Shown here piece after piece: positions 26,054 through 34,075 of a DNA stretch of 64,000 nt. Numbering within the stretch: the first letter of the stretch is position 1; every line of letters starts with the position of its first letter. A model generated the notes under the pieces. The model saw only the letters and a list, made by a program, of their open reading frames with translations, had not been told where the DNA came from and searched no databases. The translations under genes were made by a program, and so were the position numbers. The stretch covers positions 217,139-281,138 of the forward strand of contig CAWIVZ010000004.1 of NCBI GenBank assembly GCA_963839645.1. The letters run 5' to 3'. The DNA comes from PALSA-911 sp963839645. Its GTDB lineage: Bacteria > Pseudomonadota > Alphaproteobacteria > Acetobacterales > Acetobacteraceae.

Positions 26054-27340
26054 ATGTCTGATGCCCCCAGCTACGGCTTCGCCACCCTGTCGGTTCACGC
26101 CGGCGCCAGTCCCGACCCTTCCACCGGCGCCCGCGCCACGCCGATCTACCAGACCACGTCGTTCGTGTTCGACGACGTCGATCACGCCGCGTCCCTGTTC
26201 GGCCTGCAGGCGTTCGGGAACATCTACACCCGCATCGGCAACCCCACCAACGCCGTGCTGGAAGAACGCGTCGCAGCACTCGAAGGCGGCACGGCGGCCC
26301 TCGCGGTCGCTTCCGGCCACGCCGCGGAGTTCCTCACCTTCGCCACGCTGATGGAGCCGGGCGACGAGTTCGTCGCCTCCCGCAAGCTGTACGGCGGGTC
26401 GGTCAACCAGTTCAACCACGCCTACAAAAGCTTCAACTGGACCGTGAAATGGGCCGAGGACGAAAGCCCCGAGGCCTTCAAGCGCGCCATCACGTCCAAG
26501 ACCAAGGCGGTCTTCATCGAATCGATCGCCAACCCCGGCGGCGTGATCATGGACATCGCCGGCATCGCCGCGGTGGCGCATGAGGCCGGCGTGCCGCTGA
26601 TCGTCGACAACACCATGGCGACCCCCTACCTGATCCGCCCGTTCGAGCACGGCGCCGATATCATCGTGCACTCCGCCACCAAGTTCCTCGGCGGCCACGG
26701 CAACTCCATCGGCGGCGTCATCGTCGATGGCGGCAAGTTCGACTGGATGAAGTCCGGCCGCTACCCGATGCTGTCCAAGCCGCGCCCGGAATACTCCGGC
26801 ATGGTTCTGGGTGAAACCTTCGGCAATTTCGGCTTCGCCATCGCCTGCCGCGTGCTCGGCCTGCGCGACTTCGGCCCGGCCTTGTCGCCGTTCAACGCCT
26901 TCCTGATCCTGACCGGCATCGAAACCCTGCCGCTGCGCATGCAGCGCCACTGCGACACCGCGATGATCGTGGCGAAGCACCTGGCCGCCCATCCCGCCGT
27001 CGCCTACGTCAACTACGCCGGCCTGCCCACCGACAAATACCACGCGCTCGCCCAGCGCTACACGCCGAAAGGCGCCGGCGCGGTCTTCACCATCGGCCTG
27101 AAGGGCGGCTACGACGCCGGCGTGCGCCTGGTCTCCAACCTGTCGCTGTTCTCCCATCTGGCGAACATCGGCGACACCCGCTCGCTGGTCATCCACCCCG
27201 CCTCCACCACCCACCGCCAGCTCACCGACGAACAGCGCGCGGCAGCCGGCGCGGGCTCGGAAATCGTCCGCCTCTCGATCGGCCTGGAAGACGCCGCCGA
27301 CCTGATCGCCGACCTGGACCAGGCGTTGGCGGCCGGGTAG
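26054..27340 (+). CDS. O-acetylhomoserine sulfhydrylase-like PLP enzyme (Cys/Met metabolism family)
   Basis: 428 residues, complete. PLP-binding Lys210 lies in DIIVHSATKFLGGHG. YTRIGNPTN, SGHAAE, VDNTMATPY and the C-terminal IGLEDAADLIADLDQAL are family hallmarks. The length fits the MetY/OAH-sulfhydrylase branch, which makes homocysteine from O-acetylhomoserine and sulfide, better than the shorter MetB/MetC enzymes. Downstream of a sulfonate importer and OsmC, it may assimilate sulfur released from the imported compound. Its stop (27338-27340) directly abuts a cluster of palindromic repeats. Confidence 0.88.
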   Translation: MSDAPSYGFATLSVHAGASPDPSTGARATPIYQTTSFVFDDVDHAASLFGLQAFGNIYTRIGNPTNAVLEERVAALEGGTAALAVASGHAAEFLTFATLMEPGDEFVASRKLYGGSVNQFNHAYKSFNWTVKWAEDESPEAFKRAITSKTKAVFIESIANPGGVIMDIAGIAAVAHEAGVPLIVDNTMATPYLIRPFEHGADIIVHSATKFLGGHGNSIGGVIVDGGKFDWMKSGRYPMLSKPRPEYSGMVLGETFGNFGFAIACRVLGLRDFGPALSPFNAFLILTGIETLPLRMQRHCDTAMIVAKHLAAHPAVAYVNYAGLPTDKYHALAQRYTPKGAGAVFTIGLKGGYDAGVRLVSNLSLFSHLANIGDTRSLVIHPASTTHRQLTDEQRAAAGAGSEIVRLSIGLEDAADLIADLDQALAAG

Positions 27341-27546
27341 GGAAGGAAGCAAGGCCAGGGGGCGCTGCCCCCTGGACCCCCGCCAAAGGCTCGCCTTTGG
27401 AAACATTCCATTGTTTGGATATGAAACGGGGGCTACCCGGACCTCTCAGGGTCCGAGTAGCCCCCGTTTCATATCCAAACCAGTAGAGGGTTCTAAGGGC
27501 TAGCCCTTAGCGGGGTCCAGGGGCAGAGCCCCTGGCCTTCCTTTCC
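27341..27546. repeat. Nested palindrome cluster between convergent genes
   Basis: Five symmetrical elements lie in about 200 bases. The centre is a near-perfect inverted repeat of about 31 bases per arm (27413-27443 and 27450-27480) with a loop of about 6 bases. It is flanked by CCAAAGGC-TC-GCCTTTGG (27384-27401) on the left and AAGGGCTAGCCCTT on the right. Outside these are two large arms containing CCAGGGG...CCCCTGGACCCC in opposite orientation. The outer arms resemble extragenic palindromes scattered through Acetobacteraceae and Azospirillum-like genomes (general knowledge, not searched). The centre would be a strong bidirectional terminator. The cluster reaches into the coding end of the minus-strand oxidoreductase. 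Confidence 0.8.
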
Positions 27547-29632
27547 ACTCAGCCGCCTCCGCCAGGACCGCCGCCTCGGCGCGCATCCAGACGGAGGTGT
27601 CGTGGAACACCGCGCCGCCCATGGGCGGGGCCGGTTCGTCGCTGGTCAGGGCGTTGATGCCGATGCCGCCTTCGAACGCGGCGTTCGGCCAGACGCTTTC
27701 CACGATGATCACGCCTGGCTGCATGCCGCCGGTGATACGGACGTGCACAACCACCTCGCCGCGTTCATTGCCAAGGCGTACTTTGCCGCCTTCTTCCAGG
27801 CCCAGCCTGGCGGCGTCGTCGGGATGGATCATGGCGGTGGGGCGATGTTCGCGCTTTTGCGACTGGGGAACTTCCGTGAAGCTGGTGTTCAGGAAGCTGC
27901 GTGCCGGTGCGGTGACCATGCGGAACGGCCGGGTGGGGGCAGCGTCGTCGATGATGGCGAAGTGATCGGGCAGTTTCGGCATCCGGGCATGGTTCGGTCC
28001 GATACGGCTCCAGTCCGGCGCGAAGTGAAACTTCTTGTCCGGATGGCCGAAACCGTTGAGGAAATGCGCGTCGTCGAACTTCGGATGCACATCCACCCAG
28101 CGCCGTTCCAGCACCGTGGCGGCGTTCGGCCAGCCGGACGAGGTCAGCAACTGGTCGATCAGTTCCATCGCCGTCATGTCGAAGCCGGGATGCACGGCGC
28201 CGAGGCGGCTGGCGAGGCCCTGATGCACCTCGTGATTGGACCGGCAGGTGCCGGGCGGCTCGATCAGCTTGGGGCCGATCTGGATATGGCTGTGCCCGCC
28301 GGCCTGGTACAGGTCGTCGTGTTCCATGAACATCGTCGCGGGCAGCACGATGTCGGCAAGCTGCGCGGTTTCCGTCATGAACTGTTCGTGCACGCAGGTG
28401 AACAGATCCTCGCGCAGGAAGCCGCGACGCACGCGGTTGCTGTCCGGCGCGACGGTGACGGGATTGGTGTTCTGCACCAGCAGGGCGTGCACCTGCGGGC
28501 CGTCGCCGAGCGCATCGCGAACGCCGGTCAGCACGCTGCCGATGCGGCTCATGTCCAGCACGCGGGTCCTTGGATCGCGTACGTCCCAGCCCTCGACCAG
28601 GGATTTGTTCCAGTTATAGACGCCGCGGTTGTTCCAGAACGCACCGCCGCCCTCGTGGCGCCATTTGCCGGTCACGGTCGGCAGGCAGGTCACCGCGTGC
28701 AGCGCCGCGGCGCCGTTGCGCATGCGGGTGAAGCCATAGCCGGTGCGGATATAGGCGCGCTCGGTGGTGCAGTACAGCCGGGCGAAGGCCTCGATCTCCG
28801 CCACCGTCAGGCCGGTGATCGCCGAGGCCCATTCAGGCGAGCGGGTTCGCAGATGCGCTTCCAGTTCCGCCGGCATGTCGCTGTACTGCGCCATGTAGGC
28901 GCGGTCGGCATGGCCGTCGCGGAAGGCGATGTGCATCACCGCGCAGGCCAGCGCGCCATCGGTGCCGGGGCGCAGCGCCAGGTGCATGTCGGCGTGCTGC
29001 GCCGTGCCGGTGCGGTAGGGGTCGATCACCACCAGCTTCGCGCCGCGTTCCTTGCGGGCATGGGTGATGTGCACCATCACGTTCACCTGGGTGGAAACGG
29101 GGTTGCCGCCCCACACCACGATCAGGTCGGACTTCGCCATTTCCCGCGGGTCCGGCCCGGTGAAGCGCCCGACCCCGGCCATCCAGCCGGCCTCGCACAG
29201 CGCGGTGCAGATGGTGTTGTGCTGGCGCGAGTAGCGCATGGCATGGCGCAGCCGGTTGATGCTGTCGCGCTGCACCAGGCCCATGGTGCCGGAGTAGTAG
29301 TACGGCCACACCGCCTCGCTGCCATGCTTTTCCGCCACGTCCATGAATGCTGCCGCGGTGCGATCGAGCGCCTCGTCCCACGTAATTTCGCGGAACTGGC
29401 CGGACCCCTTCGGCCCGGTGCGCATCAGCGGCTGGGTGAGGCGGTCCGGGTGGTGGATGCGGTCGGCGTAGCGCGCGACCTTCGCGCAGATCACCCCGGC
29501 GGTGTAGCTGTTCGCCGCCGCGCCGTGCACCCGCCCGATGCGGCTGCCGTCCAGCACCTCCACTTCCAGCGCGCAGGTGGAAGGGCAGTCATGCGGGCAG
29601 ACGGAGCTGCGCCGTTCGATGGTTACAGACAT
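27500..29632 (-). CDS. Molybdopterin-dependent oxidoreductase (DMSO reductase family)
   Basis: 710 residues. An N-terminal [4Fe-4S] motif C12-x3-C16-x3-C20-x28-C49 is followed by the molybdopterin core (WDEALDR, YYYSGTMG, VVWGGNPVSTQ, VVIDPYRTGTA) and the C-terminal molybdopterin dinucleotide-binding barrel (FLNTSFTEVPQSQKRE, MIHPDDAARLGLEEGG). There is no twin-arginine signal, so it is probably cytoplasmic, and no separate iron-sulfur or membrane subunit is adjacent. The redox substrate cannot be read; such single-subunit forms often act on unusual organic substrates. The start overlaps the HD-protein stop (TGATG). The last dozen residues (RPGALPLDPAKG) are encoded by the neighbouring palindromic repeat. 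Confidence 0.9.
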   Translation of the reverse strand: MSVTIERRSSVCPHDCPSTCALEVEVLDGSRIGRVHGAAANSYTAGVICAKVARYADRIHHPDRLTQPLMRTGPKGSGQFREITWDEALDRTAAAFMDVAEKHGSEAVWPYYYSGTMGLVQRDSINRLRHAMRYSRQHNTICTALCEAGWMAGVGRFTGPDPREMAKSDLIVVWGGNPVSTQVNVMVHITHARKERGAKLVVIDPYRTGTAQHADMHLALRPGTDGALACAVMHIAFRDGHADRAYMAQYSDMPAELEAHLRTRSPEWASAITGLTVAEIEAFARLYCTTERAYIRTGYGFTRMRNGAAALHAVTCLPTVTGKWRHEGGGAFWNNRGVYNWNKSLVEGWDVRDPRTRVLDMSRIGSVLTGVRDALGDGPQVHALLVQNTNPVTVAPDSNRVRRGFLREDLFTCVHEQFMTETAQLADIVLPATMFMEHDDLYQAGGHSHIQIGPKLIEPPGTCRSNHEVHQGLASRLGAVHPGFDMTAMELIDQLLTSSGWPNAATVLERRWVDVHPKFDDAHFLNGFGHPDKKFHFAPDWSRIGPNHARMPKLPDHFAIIDDAAPTRPFRMVTAPARSFLNTSFTEVPQSQKREHRPTAMIHPDDAARLGLEEGGKVRLGNERGEVVVHVRITGGMQPGVIIVESVWPNAAFEGGIGINALTSDEPAPPMGGAVFHDTSVWMRAEAAVLAEAAEWKGRPGALPLDPAKG

Positions 29633-30201
29633 CAGCGCTCCGGTTTCAGGCAGGCCGCGACATACGGCAGGAAATGCGTGGCCGGCGGGGTGGCGAGGTC
29701 CTTCACCTTCGCCATCTCGTCATAGCGGCGCAGTTGCACGGCGTCCCGCCAATGCGCCAGCGCCCGAAAGGCGGCGACTTCGGCCTCCGACATCGGGCCG
29801 CCCTGCAATGACAGGCTGAGGACGGAATCCTTCGACAGCTTGCCGAAATAATCCGCCTCCGTCGCGCACAGGAAGCGCTTGGCGGCGACATGCAGGCGCA
29901 CCGGCTCGGTCACCTCCGGGCCGAACCATTGCACCAGGAAGTCGTGACCAACCTGCTCATGCCGGTCATCGATGCCGCGCTCGGCCGGGTTCTCGCCGAG
30001 GTCGTGCACGAGATGCCCGACATCATGCAGCAGCGCAGCGGTGACCAGCGCGGCGGGGTGCCCGTCCCGCTGCGCGAACATCGCCGCTTGCAATGCATGC
30101 TGGCGCTGCGTCACGTCATGCAGGCCGTATTGCCCGTCCGCCTTGCCATCCAGCAGATGATGAATGTGGGCAATCCGGTCGTCGGTGCTTGTCTCGGTCA
30201 T
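29632..30201 (-). CDS. HD-domain oxygenase-like protein (PhnZ-type diiron fold)
   Basis: 189 residues. The metal ligands of the mixed-valence diiron HD oxygenase PhnZ can be placed one by one: H35, H59/D60 (LLHDVGH), H63, H81 or H86, H104 and D161, with the phosphonate-binding Lys at K108 (LHVAAKRF) and Tyr at Y25. The numbering almost matches PhnZ. The gating Glu of PhnZ (Glu27) is His28 here, so the substrate is probably not the PhnZ aminophosphonate. It overlaps the molybdopterin enzyme gene by one base (TGATG). Alternatives are a phosphohydrolase or a myo-inositol-oxygenase-like activity. Confidence 0.8.
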   Translation of the reverse strand: MTETSTDDRIAHIHHLLDGKADGQYGLHDVTQRQHALQAAMFAQRDGHPAALVTAALLHDVGHLVHDLGENPAERGIDDRHEQVGHDFLVQWFGPEVTEPVRLHVAAKRFLCATEADYFGKLSKDSVLSLSLQGGPMSEAEVAAFRALAHWRDAVQLRRYDEMAKVKDLATPPATHFLPYVAACLKPER

Positions 30202-30274
30202 GGCGACGCCATTCGCTCCTGTTGCGTGCAGCGCCCCTCATTTCCGAAGGATATGGCGCGCCTGTTTCCGGTCG

Positions 30275-30892
30275 CTATTTTAGCGGCGAAAACGCCGCCG
30301 GCACCACCAGCATGTTCTCCATCTTCATCAAAACGCCTTCCGGCGAACCCGGCGGCCAGATGCCGCGCGCCACCGCCTCGCCGCGGATCTTCTGCCGCTC
30401 GGCGGCGTCCTTGTAGGCCCAGATATGGACCCATTTGTTCAGCCCGCCGACTTCCGAATACCAGGCGGCGACCAGCGGCGAGAGCTTCACCCGCTCCTCG
30501 ATCTTCTCCGCCCAGCGGTCGATCATGCCCGGCACCGTGCCGGGGGCGAGCGTATAGCTGCGGATTTCATAGATGCCGCCAAGCGCGCGCGGCTCCAGCT
30601 TCGGGGAGAACGGGGCGGGCAGGAAGATCTCGCTCTTCTGCTCCACCGTGAACTCGCGCGTCGCCGGCGGCCAGCCCGGTTCCTTCATCGCGGCGGCACG
30701 GGCCGCCACGCGGGCCTCGAACGACTCGTACGGCCAGATATGGATGACCTGATTGAGCGCGCCGACCTCGGTGTACCAGAACCCCGCCAGCTTGGAGTGT
30801 TTTTCCCGAATTGGCAGCGCCGCGGAGAACGCCTCCAGGAATTTGGGTACCGTGCCCGGCTTCAATTGATAGGTGCGCATTTCGACGATCAT
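30275..30892 (-). CDS. Tandem NIPSNAP-domain protein
   Basis: 205 residues from ATG 30892. Two NIPSNAP (dimeric alpha/beta barrel) domains in a row share the pattern: MIVEMRTYQLKPGTVPKFLE...GFWYTEVGALNQVIHIWPY, and IYEIRSYTLAPGTVPGMID...AWYSEVGGLNKWVHIWAY. Function is unknown; bacterial members often sit in catabolic operons. It is first in the row NIPSNAP / HD oxygenase / molybdopterin enzyme, 73 bases before the HD gene on the same strand. The clear internal duplication suggests one chain mimics the usual dimer. Confidence 0.88.
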   Translation of the reverse strand: MIVEMRTYQLKPGTVPKFLEAFSAALPIREKHSKLAGFWYTEVGALNQVIHIWPYESFEARVAARAAAMKEPGWPPATREFTVEQKSEIFLPAPFSPKLEPRALGGIYEIRSYTLAPGTVPGMIDRWAEKIEERVKLSPLVAAWYSEVGGLNKWVHIWAYKDAAERQKIRGEAVARGIWPPGSPEGVLMKMENMLVVPAAFSPLK

Positions 30893-30980
30893 GGTTCGGC
30901 TCCGTCCCTGGGTTTCCGCCCCGAACGTTAACGCCCCGGCGGGCGGGGTCAATCGGCCTGACCTGGATCCTGCTGCCCAC

Positions 30981-31292
30981 ATGAGCCAGCCTCTCGCCCC
31001 TGCGGACCGGACCTGCGATTTCGTCGCGCTTGGGGCTGGCGCCGCCGGCCCGACGGCAGCGAAGCGGTGTTCCCCCACACCGTCACCGACCGAGACAAAT
31101 CTGGCCTGATCGCGGTGGACAGGACGGCCGCCGGGCCGGGACTCGGCATACGGGCGCGGCGGGAACGCCTACCAGCGCCACCTCGGCGATGCCGCTGAGC
31201 AACCGAACCGCTGCGTCGCGCCGATCGAAGCGGCGCCGTTCTTTTCCGTCACGGTCTTGGCCGTCCAGGCGCTGCTGGCCGACGGCCAGTAG
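30981..31292 (+). pseudogene. Remnant of a KstD/fumarate reductase-type flavoprotein
   Basis: Two pieces of one family remain. From ATG 30981 comes an FAD-binding start, TCDFVALGAGAAGPTAA, equivalent to the usual DVVVIGAGAAGLTAA. About 170 bases further, in the frame ending at 31290-31292, comes the typical C-terminal segment YGRGGNAYQRHLGD then NRCVAPIEAAPFFSVTV. More than 400 residues between these landmarks are missing, and the linking sequence is out of frame. This is the fossil of a roughly 550-residue FAD-dependent dehydrogenase (3-ketosteroid dehydrogenase-like or 'succinate dehydrogenase flavoprotein-like') after a large internal deletion. Confidence 0.7.
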
Positions 31293-31375
31293 GGCGCGGG
31301 CCCGCCACGGGCGTTGCCAGTGTGTGCGTTCCGCTATACGGTACGTCATTACGAAATTCGGGTGCCTGTTTCGCA

Positions 31376-32182
31376 ATGCGGAATATCGACGACAAATCGC
31401 GCGACCCTTATCTGCTGGGTTCCCTGCACAAGGGGCTTCAGCTGTTGGATTGCTTCACCCGGCAGAACAGCTGGAGCCTGGCCGAACTCGCCGCCGAACT
31501 GGGCCAGACCAAGCCGACCGTGTTCCGCATCCTGCACACGATCGAGGCCTTCGGGTACCTGCAGAAGGACCCGCAGACCGGCCGCTACACGCTGGCGATG
31601 CGCTTCCACACGCTGGGCTCCGCCGCCGTCCATCACGAACAGCTGCGCTGGCAGGCGTTGCCGCCCTTGCAGGACCTGGCGCGGGAAACCGGCGAGACCG
31701 TGCATGTCGGCATCCTCTATGACGGCGAGGCGATCTGCGTGCAGGCGGTGGACGGCACGCGGCTGGTGCGCATGCACGCCTTCGTCGGCAAGCGCACGCC
31801 GGCGCATGCCTCCGCGCTCGGCAAGGTGCTGCTCGCGCATCTGCCGGACGCCGAGTTCGACGCCTTCATCGCCCGCGGCCTGGCCCGTTTCACCCAGCAC
31901 ACGATCACCGATCCGGCTGCGCTGCGCGCGGCGATGCACCAGGTGCGCGCGCAGGGCTGGGCGATGGACGACGAGGAGATGGAGATCGGCCTGCGCTGCC
32001 TCGGCGCGCCGATCACCGACCATTCCGGCCGGCCCTGCGCCTGCGTCGCGCTGTCCGCCCCGGCATCGCGCATGGGTCCGGAGCGGATCGCGGCGCTGAC
32101 GCCGCAGCTCAAGGCCGCGGCGGCCAGCATTTCCCGGATGATCGGCAGCCCGTCGATGCAGGCCGGCGCGCGCGTCGCCTGA
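31376..32182 (+). CDS. IclR family transcriptional regulator
   Basis: 268 residues from ATG 31376; an in-frame ATG at 31322 would add an unconserved tail through the probable promoter. An N-terminal winged helix (LLGSLHKGLQLLDCF, TKPTVFRILHTIEAFGYL) is followed by the effector domain (VHVGILYDGEAICVQAVD, RTPAHASALGKVLLAHL, GWAMDDEEMEIGLRCLGAPI). IclR proteins sense catabolic intermediates and usually control the adjacent operon, here the ThDP enzyme and binding-protein genes on the same strand. A partial dyad TTCCG-N5-CGGTA (31329-31343) just upstream could be an autoregulatory operator. Confidence 0.9.
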   Translation: MRNIDDKSRDPYLLGSLHKGLQLLDCFTRQNSWSLAELAAELGQTKPTVFRILHTIEAFGYLQKDPQTGRYTLAMRFHTLGSAAVHHEQLRWQALPPLQDLARETGETVHVGILYDGEAICVQAVDGTRLVRMHAFVGKRTPAHASALGKVLLAHLPDAEFDAFIARGLARFTQHTITDPAALRAAMHQVRAQGWAMDDEEMEIGLRCLGAPITDHSGRPCACVALSAPASRMGPERIAALTPQLKAAAASISRMIGSPSMQAGARVA

Positions 32183-32234
32183 AACCATATTGAATATCGC
32201 AAACCAGTTAGCGAAGAAACCACGGAGAACTTCC

Positions 32235-34031
32235 ATGAACCGCAGCGAACGCGCCATGATGAACGGCGCCGATATCATCGTGGACTTTCTGGTCCGCCAG
32301 AATGTCCCGTACCTGTTCGGCCTGTGCGGGCACGGCAATGTCGGCTTCCTGGATGCCGCGTTCAAGGCGCAGAACCGCATCCGCACGATCTCGGTCCATC
32401 ACGAGCAGACCGCCGGGCACATGGCGGACGCCTATTTCAAGGTCCGTCACGAGCCGGTGGCCACCTTCACCTCCTGCGGTCCCGGCTCGGCCAATCTGGT
32501 CATGGCGCTGGCCGCGGCGATGATGGACAGCTCGGCCTTCTTCGCCATCACCGGCAACGTGCCGACCAGCCAGTTCAACCGCAATCCGTTCCAGGAAACC
32601 GGCCGATTGAACCAGGGGGACTTCCCCTCGGTCGTCCGGCCCTATGTCAAACGCACCTACCAGCCCACCCGGGTGGACATGGTGCCGCTGGCGGTGCGCC
32701 AGGGCTGGGAGCTGATGCTGTCGGGACGGCCCGGCCCGGTAAATCTCGACGTGCCGCTCAACGTCTTCGTCGAGGAGGCGGAGGTGACCCCGCCGCAGAC
32801 CTCCGGGCGCATCAACAGCAGCGCGCCGGGCAACCCCGAGGCGCTGGCGGCGGCGCTGGACATGCTGCTGGCGGCGGAACGGCCGGTGATCATCGCCGGG
32901 CAGGGCGTGCTGCTGGCGGAAGCGGCGCCGGTGCTGCAGGAATTCGCCGAACGCATGGGCATTCCCGTCGTCACCAGCCCGAACGGCAAGGGCTCGATCA
33001 ACGAACGCCACGAGCTGGCCTTCGGCTCGATCGGGCGCAACGGCACCTATGCGGCGAATGACGCGACGAAGAACGCCGACGTGATCCTGGCGCTCGGTTT
33101 CACCTTCGACGACCGCGCCACCAGCGCCTGGCTGGATGGCTACACGCTGTCGATCCCGCCGTCGCGGCTGATCCAGATCGACATCGACCCCACCGAGCTC
33201 GGCCGCAACTATCCCGCCGAGCTGCCGATCCTCGGCTGTGCCCGTGCCAGCCTTGCCTGGATGAACGCGAAGCTGCCGGCGGGGGCGCCCGCCGGGCGGC
33301 AGGCGTGGCTGGACAGGCTGCGGCATGGGCGGGATGTGTGGCGCAAATATCAGGGCGGACTTGCCGCGTCCGATCAGATGCCGTTGCGTCCGGAACGGCT
33401 GATGCAGGCGCTGTCGCGGGCGATCCCGGAGAACGCCATCGTCGCCAGTGACGTGGGCGTGCACCACAACTGGATCATCCAGCTGTTCGACGCGCTGCGC
33501 CCGCGCCAGCTGATCCATTCCTGGGGCTTCGCCGCGATGGGCTTTGCCACCTCCGGCATCCTCGGCGCCAAGCTCGCGGCGCCGGACCGTCCCTGCGTCG
33601 CCGTGGTCGGCGACGGCTCGTTCCTGATGACGCCGCACGCCCTGGCCACGGCGGTGGAATACGACATCCCGGTGGTCTGGGTGGTGTGGAACAACAACGG
33701 CTATTGCTCGATCCGCGACATCCAGCACGGCATGTTCGCCGGCCGCGAACTGGCGACCAGCTTCCAGCACGACGGCAGCAAGGAACTCCGCAGCGCCGAT
33801 TTCGCCATGCTGGCCAAATCCTTCGGCGTCGCGTCCCACACCGTCACCCATGCCAGCGAACTGGAGGACGCGATCGCCACCGGCATCGCCGCCAACCGGC
33901 CCTATCTGATCGAGGTCCCGGTGGCGCGTGACATCCGCCCGATCGGCACCGGCAGCTGGGAACTGCCGCCGCTGCCGCAGCCGGAACCGAACTTCCTCAA
34001 GGCGCTGGCCGCCGCCGGACTTGCCATCTAG
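32235..34031 (+). CDS. Thiamine diphosphate-dependent enzyme (acetolactate synthase-like)
   Basis: 598 residues from ATG 32235 (GGAG ribosome-binding site); an in-frame ATG at 32190 lacks one. PYR domain with catalytic Glu57 (SVHHEQTAGHMADAY), a central domain (RPVIIAGQGVLL), and a PP domain with GDGSFLMTPHALATAVEYD...NNNGY for Mg-ThDP. The fold is shared by acetolactate synthase, glyoxylate carboligase, sulfoacetaldehyde acetyltransferase and decarboxylases. Specificity residues cannot be assigned by eye. Its setting between an IclR regulator and a solute-binding protein argues for a catabolic role rather than amino acid synthesis. Confidence 0.9.
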   Translation: MNRSERAMMNGADIIVDFLVRQNVPYLFGLCGHGNVGFLDAAFKAQNRIRTISVHHEQTAGHMADAYFKVRHEPVATFTSCGPGSANLVMALAAAMMDSSAFFAITGNVPTSQFNRNPFQETGRLNQGDFPSVVRPYVKRTYQPTRVDMVPLAVRQGWELMLSGRPGPVNLDVPLNVFVEEAEVTPPQTSGRINSSAPGNPEALAAALDMLLAAERPVIIAGQGVLLAEAAPVLQEFAERMGIPVVTSPNGKGSINERHELAFGSIGRNGTYAANDATKNADVILALGFTFDDRATSAWLDGYTLSIPPSRLIQIDIDPTELGRNYPAELPILGCARASLAWMNAKLPAGAPAGRQAWLDRLRHGRDVWRKYQGGLAASDQMPLRPERLMQALSRAIPENAIVASDVGVHHNWIIQLFDALRPRQLIHSWGFAAMGFATSGILGAKLAAPDRPCVAVVGDGSFLMTPHALATAVEYDIPVVWVVWNNNGYCSIRDIQHGMFAGRELATSFQHDGSKELRSADFAMLAKSFGVASHTVTHASELEDAIATGIAANRPYLIEVPVARDIRPIGTGSWELPPLPQPEPNFLKALAAAGLAI

Positions 34032-34075
34032 CGGCCACCAAAAAGGTTGCAACGATAACAATATGGGAGACCGAC

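Noticed and set aside
27602..29725. Open frame of 707 codons on the + strand
   Set aside because: It lies antisense to the molybdopterin oxidoreductase, whose iron-sulfur and cofactor motifs are intact on the - strand.
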